13,858 bases of DNA from Flavobacterium sp. (GTDB lineage Bacteria > Bacteroidota > Bacteroidia > Flavobacteriales > Flavobacteriaceae), in assembly GCA_024709705.1 (NCBI GenBank), contig JANJWE010000255.1, forward strand, positions 1-13,858. The letters run 5' to 3'. Both the position numbers and the translations under genes were made by a program. The notes beneath the pieces are model-generated. The model saw nothing but the letters and a program-made list of their open reading frames with translations. It did no database searches and was not told where the DNA came from. Positions 7,680-13,858 of the stretch are shown here, in pieces; positions within the stretch are counted from its first letter, which is position 1, and each line of letters begins with the position of its first letter.

Positions 7680-8932
7680 TGAAAAATCAGAGTGTAACCA
7701 GTAATTTAGATTGGATTTCTGTATTGCTTTACCTCCTGTTGGTTGTGATGGGTTGGTTGAATATATTTTCTACTTCAATCCCAATTGAATTTGACACCTT
7801 TGAATTTGATCAATATTACGGCAAACAGCTGATATTTATTTTATTAACCATTCCGGTTATTGTAGTTGTGCTTTCTATTGACGCTAAAATTTATGAGAAA
7901 TTTTCACTTGTATTTTATGGTATTGGCATCCTGCTTTTATTGGGGCTTTTTGTATTTGGAAAAACCGTAAAGGGTCAAACCAATTGGTACGGCATAGGTT
8001 CTTTTGGTTTTCAACCCTCAGAATTTGTAAAAACTGCAACCTCTTTATTACTGGCAAAATATCTAAGTGACTCACAAGTATTTCTCAAAAATCTCAATCA
8101 TCAATTGTTTGCCTTTGGCATAATCTTTTTACCGGTTCTATTAATTCTTATGCAGCCCGATGCGGGTAGTGCTATGATTTTCTTTTCTCTAATTTTTGTA
8201 TTAAACAGAGAAGGGTTACCCGAATGGTATCTTTGGACCGGATTTTTTGCTATCGTATTGTTTTTCTCTTCATTGCTTATCCAACCTTTGTATGTGATTT
8301 TAGGAATCATTGTTCTAATGATATTCCATTATTTAAGAGCCCGAAGAGTTGATAGAATTGCCTTAGGGTATATAATTGTTTTTATAGCTGCAACATCATT
8401 TGTACTTTCGGTAGATTTTGTTTTTGAATCGGTTTTAGAGCCGCATCAAAAAGATAGAATCAATGTGCTGTTTGATGACACGATAGACCTTAAAAAAGAG
8501 GGTTACAACCTCAATCAATCTATGATAGCTATTGGATCCGGCGGTTTGATTGGCAAAGGGTTCATGGAAGGCACTCAAACCAAAGGTGGTTTTGTACCGG
8601 AACAACATACCGATTATATTTTTACTACAGTTGGAGAAGAATGGGGGTTTATTGGTTCTGCAATCGTGATACTCCTATTTGTAACATTATTACTAAGAAT
8701 TATTTATTTGGCAGAAAATCAAAAAACAAAATTTAGTCGGGTATATGGCTATTGTGTAGCCTCAATTTTGTTTACCCATTTCTTTGTAAACATCACCATG
8801 CTTATAAAATTGTTTCCAACAATTGGTGTGCCATTACCTTTCTTTTCCTATGGCGGTTCAAGTTTATGGGCATTTACAATTTTGTTGTTTATTTTCTTAA
8901 AATTAGACGCCAACAAAGTCAATGAATGGTAA
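7679..8932 (+). CDS. rodA: SEDS peptidoglycan glycosyltransferase RodA
   Basis: A 417-residue polytopic membrane protein of the SEDS family that polymerises glycan strands from lipid II, paired with PBP2. The family blocks are FQPSEFVK (111-118), MQPDAGSA (158-165) and HQKDRINVLFDD (256-267). Asp270 follows and aligns with the essential Asp of E. coli RodA (Asp262). Further blocks are IAIGSGGLIGKGF (283-295), PEQHTDYIFTTVGEEWG (307-323) and PLPFFSYGGSS (385-395). About ten membrane helices are apparent. RodA rather than FtsW is indicated by position in the mre operon next to mrdA. ATG and the mrdA stop share one base (TAATG). The stop abuts the stop of the convergent gene with no spacer and no terminator hairpin. 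Confidence 0.96.
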   Translation: MKNQSVTSNLDWISVLLYLLLVVMGWLNIFSTSIPIEFDTFEFDQYYGKQLIFILLTIPVIVVVLSIDAKIYEKFSLVFYGIGILLLLGLFVFGKTVKGQTNWYGIGSFGFQPSEFVKTATSLLLAKYLSDSQVFLKNLNHQLFAFGIIFLPVLLILMQPDAGSAMIFFSLIFVLNREGLPEWYLWTGFFAIVLFFSSLLIQPLYVILGIIVLMIFHYLRARRVDRIALGYIIVFIAATSFVLSVDFVFESVLEPHQKDRINVLFDDTIDLKKEGYNLNQSMIAIGSGGLIGKGFMEGTQTKGGFVPEQHTDYIFTTVGEEWGFIGSAIVILLFVTLLLRIIYLAENQKTKFSRVYGYCVASILFTHFFVNITMLIKLFPTIGVPLPFFSYGGSSLWAFTILLFIFLKLDANKVNEW

Positions 8933-9772
8933 TTATTTCCATTCCAATTCAACCAAAACCGGAAAATGATCCGAAGGGTAAATGCCTGAGAAATGGTTGT
9001 TCAAAACAGCATATTTAGAGACTTTAAATCCGCTTTTTGAAATAAAAATATAATCAATTTCTTTAAACTTTTTTAAAGTAAAATCAAAAGCGTTAAATGT
9101 TCCGCCGGGATTAAACAATACGTTTGAATGTTTTTTGGTATTCGAATACTGGGTATTTAAAAAAGCAATAGGAGATGAATCCGGCTCTAAATTAAAATCA
9201 CCCATGACAATTACCGGATACTGCATTGTATTGTATTTTTGAATGGTTTCATGAATTAAAACAGCACTTTTTTCTCTTGCTAATGTACCAACGTGATCAA
9301 AATGGGTATTAAAAACCCAAAACTTTTTTTGCGATTTTTTATCAAAAAAAAGAGCATATGTACAAATACGGTTCAGAGCAGCATCCCAACCTTTGGATAC
9401 CAAATTAGGCGTTTCAGACAACCAAAATGTGCCGTGTTCCAATACTTCAAACCGATTTGTATTGTAAAAAATAGAACTATGCTCTCCCGTATTTTTGCCA
9501 TCTCTACCTTCACCCAAAACAGAATAGGCAGGTAAAGCATTTTTGAGATTCTCTACTTGGTGAGGCAAACCCTCTTGAATTCCAAAAATATCCGGTTGAT
9601 AAAAATCCAATAAGGCAAACATATTGTTTTTTCTATTTGCCCAATTGGTATCACCATCTTGAGGAATATCGAGCCTAATATTATAGGTCATTGCTGTAAA
9701 AGATTGTCCAAAAATAAGACCTGAAAAAACCAAAAAACAAACACACCCCAATTTCTTTACTATACCCATCAT
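8933..9772 (-). CDS. Exported endonuclease/exonuclease/phosphatase-family protein
   Basis: A 279-residue protein with a signal peptide (about 1-22, MMGIVKKLGCVCFLVFSGLI then FGQ) and one complete EEP (DNase I-like) domain. Metal and catalytic residues are all visible: Asn31 (MTYNIR), Glu67 (IQEG), Arg135 (LNRICT), His157 with Asp159 (NTHFDH), Asp192/Asn194 (GDFN), Asp240 (EIDYIF) and Asp268-His269 (SDHFP). The family cleaves phosphodiester or phosphomonoester bonds in nucleic acids, phosphoinositides or sphingomyelin, and the sequence does not decide the substrate. It lies downstream of a non-specific nuclease. ATGATGA at the junction allows either of two starts, overlapping the upstream stop by 4 nt or 1 nt, both classic coupling arrangements. 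The coding strand shows a cluster of homopolymers (T7 at 9324-9330, A8 at 9344-9351 in plus-strand terms). Confidence 0.88.
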   Translation of the reverse strand: MMGIVKKLGCVCFLVFSGLIFGQSFTAMTYNIRLDIPQDGDTNWANRKNNMFALLDFYQPDIFGIQEGLPHQVENLKNALPAYSVLGEGRDGKNTGEHSSIFYNTNRFEVLEHGTFWLSETPNLVSKGWDAALNRICTYALFFDKKSQKKFWVFNTHFDHVGTLAREKSAVLIHETIQKYNTMQYPVIVMGDFNLEPDSSPIAFLNTQYSNTKKHSNVLFNPGGTFNAFDFTLKKFKEIDYIFISKSGFKVSKYAVLNNHFSGIYPSDHFPVLVELEWK

Positions 9773-10539
9773 AATAACGCTTTTAAAACAGTTGAATTTT
9801 GTTCCAATTTTTCTTCTAATTCATCTTCTAAAGTAGGAAAAAAATCAATCCCGGTAACCCGTTCAATTTCATCAACAGAAACTACAAAATCAAAAATCGA
9901 ATTTGAAGCTTCTTTATGTGGAATCAAAAAACCTACCATCATAGGATTTTTATCAGTTGGAATAAAAACAATTTTATAAAAATAATTGGGTACAGCAACA
10001 TTTTCAAAACCAATATTTAATAAATCTGAAGTCAAAACACCACCAGTTACAACATATAACGTGGTATACTTTTGACTCCAATACCTAACTTTTTGCTCCA
10101 ATCGATTCCAAATACCGGAATTAAATTGGGGCAACTGGGGTGAAACATTTGAGGTTAAAAAAGTAGATTCAAAAGCTTCTTTTGAAAACTTCATATCACC
10201 TGCCGGACAAAGATGTCCTTTATCATAACCCGAATTTTTATAGTTTCTCCAATGTGCCGATCGGGTTTTCACTTTAGGGTCTTCATTAAAATAGGGTCTT
10301 TCATAATTTCCTACTCCCATTGGAAACGAAGTCAATTTATAGGCAACCCATTCTGCTTGTTCGTGTTCCTCGGAATATGATAAAGCAAAATAGGGATGTT
10401 GAATTACAACTCCGGTTGTAGAAGTAGGATAAAAGTCAAAATCACTTTCTAAGGTGTTTTTTTGCTGTACCTTTGATTCAAATACACATGAATTTAAAAC
10501 CAAGATTCCGACAAAAAGACATCCCATTCTGAAAATCAT
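9769..10539 (-). CDS. DNA/RNA non-specific endonuclease (NUC family), predicted lipoprotein
   Basis: A 256-residue protein beginning with a short lipoprotein signal ending LNSC, so Cys18 would be acylated and the enzyme anchored to a membrane facing the periplasm or outside. The beta-beta-alpha-metal nuclease domain spans about 55-235. The catalytic motif is Asp106-Lys-Gly-His109 in GYDKGHLCPAGDM; the family usually shows DRGH, so Arg is replaced by Lys. Metal-binding Asn140 (PQFNSGIWNRLE), Trp144 and Glu148 match the Serratia nuclease pattern. Such enzymes degrade DNA and RNA without sequence preference. It is the first gene of a two-gene unit with the EEP-family gene. Its 78-nt upstream region is shared with the divergent coiled-coil gene. 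No adjacent inhibitor gene resembling NuiA is seen. Confidence 0.9.
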   Translation of the reverse strand: MIFRMGCLFVGILVLNSCVFESKVQQKNTLESDFDFYPTSTTGVVIQHPYFALSYSEEHEQAEWVAYKLTSFPMGVGNYERPYFNEDPKVKTRSAHWRNYKNSGYDKGHLCPAGDMKFSKEAFESTFLTSNVSPQLPQFNSGIWNRLEQKVRYWSQKYTTLYVVTGGVLTSDLLNIGFENVAVPNYFYKIVFIPTDKNPMMVGFLIPHKEASNSIFDFVVSVDEIERVTGIDFFPTLEDELEEKLEQNSTVLKALL

Positions 10540-10579
10540 AGCAATAAGTTAAAGATTAGTACTGTTAAAATTGATTTTG

Positions 10580-10587
10580 TATCTTTG
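10580..10587 (+). promoter_or_regulatory. Promoter of the coiled-coil protein gene
   Basis: TATCTTTG matches the TAnnTTTG -7 consensus. Exactly 20 nt upstream, at 10556-10559, is TTAG, one mismatch from the -33 TTTG. The predicted start near 10593 leaves a 25-nt A-rich leader before the ATG at 10618. It lies in the 78-nt intergenic region shared with the divergent nuclease gene, for which I found no equally good element. Confidence 0.6.
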
Positions 10588-10617
10588 TAAAAAGTAACTA
10601 AATTAAATGTATTGCCC

Positions 10618-11199
10618 ATGAAAACCAAATTGATTCTAGTATTTGCCCTATTACTTCAATTTTATATTAGTAATGCCCAAGAAATTCCAACAGTTAAAGA
10701 CAGTATTCCAAACGCTACCTTAGACCAAGAACAATTGGAAAAGTCTAAAATTGAAGCCGAAAAAGAAGCAAAAAAAGCCGAAAAAGAAGCTGAGAAAGCT
10801 CGCAAAGAAAAAGAAAAATTAGAGCGTGAAAAGTTAGACTTGGAAAAGAAAAAATTAAAGTCACAACAAAATGCTGAAAAAGCTGCTTTACGAGCTCAAA
10901 AAGCGGAAGAGAAAAGACTTAAAGCCCAAGAAAAAGCATTTAAAGCCGAGGAAAAGAGAAGAACAAAGGCTCTAAAGCAAGATTCTAAAGTGAGTAAAAC
11001 CAAAGATAAAATAGCGAAAGCAAAAATTAAATTGGAACGAAATAGAGTTAAGTTTGAAGAAAAAAAATTAAAAGGCAAAATGAGTCCGGTTGATGTTAGT
11101 AAAAATGAAATTAAACTCAACAAAGAAGAACTTAAAATAAAAGAACTCGAAATCCAACTTGAAAAAGAAGAAAGAGAACTTAAACGATTGAAAATTTAA
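10618..11199 (+). CDS. Exported Lys/Glu-rich coiled-coil protein of unknown function
   Basis: A 193-residue protein with a clear signal peptide (MKTKLILVFALLLQFYISNA, cleavage predicted after Ala20). A short linker with Pro follows, then a long charged helix (about 38-151) made of Ala/Glu/Lys-rich near-repeats such as EAKKAEKEAEKARKEKEKLE. A break at about 152-161 (KGKMSPVDVS) separates this from a second charged helix to the C-terminus. No enzymatic motif and no C-terminal anchor are visible. It resembles TolA-like stalks only in composition. The ATG at 10618 was chosen over the in-frame TTG two codons upstream because the signal peptide begins there. It has its own promoter and terminator, so it is a monocistronic unit. 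A periplasmic structural or spacer role is inference only. Confidence 0.8.
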   Translation: MKTKLILVFALLLQFYISNAQEIPTVKDSIPNATLDQEQLEKSKIEAEKEAKKAEKEAEKARKEKEKLEREKLDLEKKKLKSQQNAEKAALRAQKAEEKRLKAQEKAFKAEEKRRTKALKQDSKVSKTKDKIAKAKIKLERNRVKFEEKKLKGKMSPVDVSKNEIKLNKEELKIKELEIQLEKEERELKRLKI

Positions 11200-11203
11200 C
11201 CCA

Positions 11204-11242
11204 ATGCCCCAAATAGTAATAACCATTTGGGGCATTTTTTTT
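11204..11242 (+). terminator. Rho-independent terminator after the coiled-coil gene
   Basis: A perfect 11-bp stem, ATGCCCCAAAT (11204-11214) pairing with ATTTGGGGCAT (11225-11235), has a 10-nt loop and runs straight into eight T (11235-11242). It begins five bases after the stop codon. The T-run lies only on the plus-strand side, so it should end the coiled-coil transcript but not clearly the convergent permease transcript. Confidence 0.92.
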
Positions 11243-11254
11243 GTAATTCAATTT

Positions 11255-12361
11255 CTAAGTTTTTACATCTAGGGCATCCCGCAGGGCATTTCCACACATC
11301 ATAAAAGCCAAAGTGATTAGCATTATAGCTATCCCGGGAACCAAAGCCAAATAAGGTTTTCCCAACACAATATAATTGTAGTGATCTTTTATCATACCGC
11401 CCCAACTGGGAATGGGTGGTTGTGCTCCTAAACCCAAAAAACTCAGACCGCTTTCTACCAAAATTGCAGAGGCAAAATTAGCCGCTGAAATTACAATAAT
11501 AGGTGCCATGATGTTAGGCAAAATATGATTAACAATAATCCGAAAATCTGAAAACCCCAAAGCTTTAGCGGCGGTAACATACTGCATTTCTTTAACACTA
11601 ATTATTTGACCTCTCACAACTCGGGCTACTTCAACCCACATAGTTAAACCTACAGCCACAAATACCTGCCAAAATCCTTTACCTAATGCCAAAGTAATAG
11701 CAATAACCAATAATAAGGTAGGAATAGACCAAATCACATTGACCAACCACATCACAAATGCATCCCATTTTCCTCCGAAATACCCTCCAACAGAACCAAA
11801 AAACAAACCCAAAACAATTGAAATAAAAACAGCTACAAATCCTATGGATATTGAAACACGAGAACCAACTAACATTCGGCTCAACATATCTCTGCCGTAT
11901 TTATCGGTTCCCAAATAAAATGTACGTTTTTGTATTAATTCATCTTCAACTGATTGAAACGATTTAAAACCCGGAAACTGACTCAATTGTAACTCTTTGG
12001 TTTGAGCCATGCTTGAATCTTCTGAATATTCCTGATAAATTAATTTTTGATTTAGAATTTTATAAGAAAGTATAGGTATTTCGGTACCATTTAAAGTTTG
12101 TCCGGTAAAATAATCTCGCCATGACTTAGGAGTTATCTCCTCTTGGGGCAAGAAAAGCATCAAAGTAGAAAAACCAGGAGGTTTGGAATGAATTGAAAGA
12201 TGCATTTGATTGGCATTTTCAGAACTGTCCGGTGCCAGAACATATGCAAAAACAGCTATTAAAAACATAAGTAGTATGTAACCAAAACTAAAAACACCCC
12301 AAATATTCTTGCGAAATTTTTGAAGTGCTATAGCTGTTAAAGATTGATTTGAACCTGACAT
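11255..12361 (-). CDS. OppC/DppC-type ABC transporter permease with enlarged periplasmic insert
   Basis: A 368-residue inner-membrane permease for peptide/nickel-type uptake systems. The first transmembrane helix is at about 21-43, and the OppC landmark LGTDKYGRDMLSRM at about 150-163. Five further helices form the binding-protein-dependent transport domain, with the EAA loop AAKALGFSDFRIIVNHILPN (264-283) that docks the ATPase. The conserved SGLSFLGLGAQPPIPSWG comes next. About 107 residues separate the first helix from LGTD, against about 45 in E. coli DppC as I recall it. No OppB, ATPase or binding-protein gene is adjacent. The ATG at 12361 was chosen because the alternative start at 12388 is the TTG of a -7 promoter element. 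It follows prc by 43 nt on the same strand. Confidence 0.9.
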   Translation of the reverse strand: MSGSNQSLTAIALQKFRKNIWGVFSFGYILLMFLIAVFAYVLAPDSSENANQMHLSIHSKPPGFSTLMLFLPQEEITPKSWRDYFTGQTLNGTEIPILSYKILNQKLIYQEYSEDSSMAQTKELQLSQFPGFKSFQSVEDELIQKRTFYLGTDKYGRDMLSRMLVGSRVSISIGFVAVFISIVLGLFFGSVGGYFGGKWDAFVMWLVNVIWSIPTLLLVIAITLALGKGFWQVFVAVGLTMWVEVARVVRGQIISVKEMQYVTAAKALGFSDFRIIVNHILPNIMAPIIVISAANFASAILVESGLSFLGLGAQPPIPSWGGMIKDHYNYIVLGKPYLALVPGIAIMLITLAFMMCGNALRDALDVKT

Positions 12362-12385
12362 GAATAAAACATTCTGCTTTGAGTT

Positions 12386-12418
12386 CAAAGATACACTTTG
12401 TACATTATGATTTTACAA
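12386..12418 (-). promoter_or_regulatory. Promoter of the OppC-like gene, embedded in the 3' end of prc
   Basis: On the minus strand TATCTTTG (12393 to 12386) matches the TAnnTTTG -7 consensus, with TTG (12418 to 12416) 22 nt upstream, within the accepted range. The -33 element is inside the last codons of prc. The transcript would start near 12380, about 20 nt before the ATG at 12361. The palindrome CTTTGA-GT-TCAAAG (12377-12390) overlaps the -7 element and the likely start site. The permease may thus be expressed both by read-through from prc and independently. Confidence 0.6.
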
Positions 12419-13858
12419 CTTTTTCTTTTTTCTTTAAATTAATCTGTCCTTTTGGAACCGGTTTAGATTGCAAATCATCCAAAACATTGAGAGCTTCTTC
12501 AACGTAAATATCTTTGGATAAATTTTCAAACCAACGCTCTCTTTTTTCACGAAATGATTCGTCCTTTTTCATCACTACCTCATCTTCAGGTATAGGTTTA
12601 AACACGAGATTATTTTGATAGTCAGAAATAGGTTTAAAGGATTTGGTCTCAGACTCAAGTTTTTCTTGCTCCTCTTTAAATTTATTTAAATTTAGAGAAT
12701 ACACATAAGTATCTCTTCTGTTTTTAGTCCATACTGCATTTTGATCAATCAACTGAAAATGTTCGTTTTGAGCCATTCTGGATTTACTGTTTTCCAAAGC
12801 TCTTTCAAAATTCACTTGTTTATCCCAAACAGAATAATTAGCCGGATCTATTTTACTCCAAGGCATTGCATTTTCTATGTCTCTTTCTCCAATGTTAATG
12901 TAAGAATACCTGTCCGGCATAATAACATCACTTGTAACACCCTCCAATTGAGTTGACCCTCCGTTAATTCGGTAAAACTTTTGAGTAGTTGTTTTAAGTG
13001 CTCCCAAATCGCCTACTGTATTTCCTCTAACAAATTGGTTTAAATCGATAACATTTTGAACGGTTCCTTTACCAAAAGTTTGTTTACTTCCTATTACGAT
13101 ACCTCTTTTGTAATCTTGAATTGCAGCAGCCAAAATTTCTGAAGCCGATGCAGAAAAGTTATTAACCATCACAACCAATGGCCCATCCCATTGAACTTTA
13201 CCATCCCTATCATATAGAACCTCTTTTTGGGTTCCTGCCGATTTAATTTGTACCACCGGACCTTGTTCAATAAACAAACCTGTAATATCAACAACTGTTT
13301 TTAAGGATCCACCTCCGTTGTCTCTTACATCCATTATGATTCCTTGAACACCTTGCTTTTTGAGACGTTCTACTTCAATAGCTACATCTTTTCCGGCATC
13401 TCTACTGTCTTTATTTTCAAAATCGATATAAAACTTAGGTAAATAAATGATACCGTATTTCATTCCGTTTCGTTCTACCACACTTGATTTGGCATACGTT
13501 TCTTCGGTTTCAACCATATCTCGAATCAAAGAAATTACTTTTTGAGTTCCATCTACTTTTTTTACGGTTAAACGAACTTCTGTTCCTTTAGGTCCTTTAA
13601 TCTTTTTAACAATATTATCCAATCGCATACCTACCACATCTTCAGGTTCCTTATCGCCTTGGGCTACTTTTAAGATTACATCTCCGGGTTCTAATTCTTT
13701 ACCTCTCCAAGCCGGCCCACCCGAAATTAACTCTGTAATTTCAGTAAAGTCGTTTTTCTTTTGCAAACGAGCACCAATTCCCTCAAACTTACCGCTTATA
13801 CTTACATCAAAACGCTCTTTATCATCGGGAGCCATATAATTGGTATGCGGATCAAAAC
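12405..13858 (-). CDS. prc: Tail-specific carboxy-terminal protease Prc (N-terminal part outside the window)
   Basis: A periplasmic S41-family serine protease that degrades proteins from their C-termini. The frame is open to the window edge: codons before the first visible Met read FDPHTNY, a conserved Prc block, so the gene is cut at its 5' end. Counting from that Met, a PDZ domain spans about 15-105 (KFEGIGARL, GGPAWRGKELEPGDVI). The protease core follows with the catalytic Ser230 in SASASEI, Asp241, and the base Lys256 in FGKGTVQ. The Lys-rich C-terminal DUF3340-like region runs from about 310 to 476. In E. coli, Prc trims FtsI and, with NlpI, degrades the hydrolase MepS. The same job here is inference. 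The signal peptide cannot be seen. The OppC-like gene follows on the same strand. Confidence 0.94.
   Translation of the reverse strand, partial: FDPHTNYMAPDDKERFDVSISGKFEGIGARLQKKNDFTEITELISGGPAWRGKELEPGDVILKVAQGDKEPEDVVGMRLDNIVKKIKGPKGTEVRLTVKKVDGTQKVISLIRDMVETEETYAKSSVVERNGMKYGIIYLPKFYIDFENKDSRDAGKDVAIEVERLKKQGVQGIIMDVRDNGGGSLKTVVDITGLFIEQGPVVQIKSAGTQKEVLYDRDGKVQWDGPLVVMVNNFSASASEILAAAIQDYKRGIVIGSKQTFGKGTVQNVIDLNQFVRGNTVGDLGALKTTTQKFYRINGGSTQLEGVTSDVIMPDRYSYINIGERDIENAMPWSKIDPANYSVWDKQVNFERALENSKSRMAQNEHFQLIDQNAVWTKNRRDTYVYSLNLNKFKEEQEKLESETKSFKPISDYQNNLVFKPIPEDEVVMKKDESFREKRERWFENLSKDIYVEEALNVLDDLQSKPVPKGQINLKKKEKVVKS

Noticed and set aside
9324..9351. Homopolymer runs (T7, T6, A8) as phase-variation switches in the EEP gene; also T8 in mreD at 5730-5737
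   Set aside because: Runs of this length are common in AT-rich coding DNA. Both frames are intact and the mreD run is in an essential-type gene.
8933..10539. The nuclease pair as a toxin-immunity or phage-defence module
   Set aside because: Both products carry export signals, no immunity or sensor gene is adjacent, and no mobile element is nearby. Nutrient or DNA turnover fits better.
12741..12956. Plus-strand open frame inside prc
   Set aside because: It is antisense to the conserved Prc C-terminal region and has no promoter or recognisable protein features.

Overview
The window looks like chromosomal DNA of a low-GC Bacteroidota, most likely a flavobacterium. Four things support this: AT-rich coding DNA throughout, promoter elements of the Bacteroidota type (TAnnTTTG at about -7), start codons without Shine-Dalgarno sequences, and the gene order purH - mreB - mreC - mreD - mrdA - rodA. 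The first ~85 bases do not fit. They are about 81% GC by hand count (65 of the first 80 bases), against about 33% just downstream (26 of 80, positions 101-180). They look like foreign sequence joined to the contig end, and they cut off the 5' part of the first gene.

Layout. 1-86: GC-rich non-native stretch. 87-389 (+): C-terminal remnant of a cytochrome b561-like membrane protein. 392-1645 (-): MacB/FtsX-type ABC transporter permease with no ATPase beside it. 1840-3366 (+): purH, last two steps of IMP synthesis, with a well-formed promoter and an operator-like palindrome. 3429-8932 (+): the elongasome (rod-shape) operon mreB, mreC, mreD, mrdA (PBP2), rodA, tightly packed with overlapping ends. 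8933-10539 (-): two exported nuclease-type enzymes, a DNA/RNA non-specific endonuclease lipoprotein followed by an endonuclease/exonuclease/phosphatase-fold protein, coupled by a 4-nt overlap. 10618-11199 (+): exported Lys/Glu-rich coiled-coil protein, closed by a strong intrinsic terminator. 11255-12361 (-): OppC/DppC-type permease with an enlarged periplasmic insert. 12405-13858 (-): tail-specific protease Prc, running off the window end.

How the genes work together. MreB filaments, MreC and MreD position the transpeptidase PBP2 and the glycosyltransferase RodA, so five consecutive genes encode nearly a complete lateral-wall synthesis machine. Prc-type proteases are linked to envelope and peptidoglycan-hydrolase turnover in proteobacteria, but here prc lies apart from that operon. 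The two nucleases would act outside the cytoplasm, plausibly in nucleic-acid breakdown or phosphate/nucleoside scavenging. There are no tRNA or rRNA genes, CRISPR arrays, insertion sequences or phage genes, and no gene-free stretch over 200 bases. This is mostly core chromosome. The items most worth a second look are the chimeric left end, the purH promoter palindrome, the exported nuclease pair and the unusual OppC-like permease.
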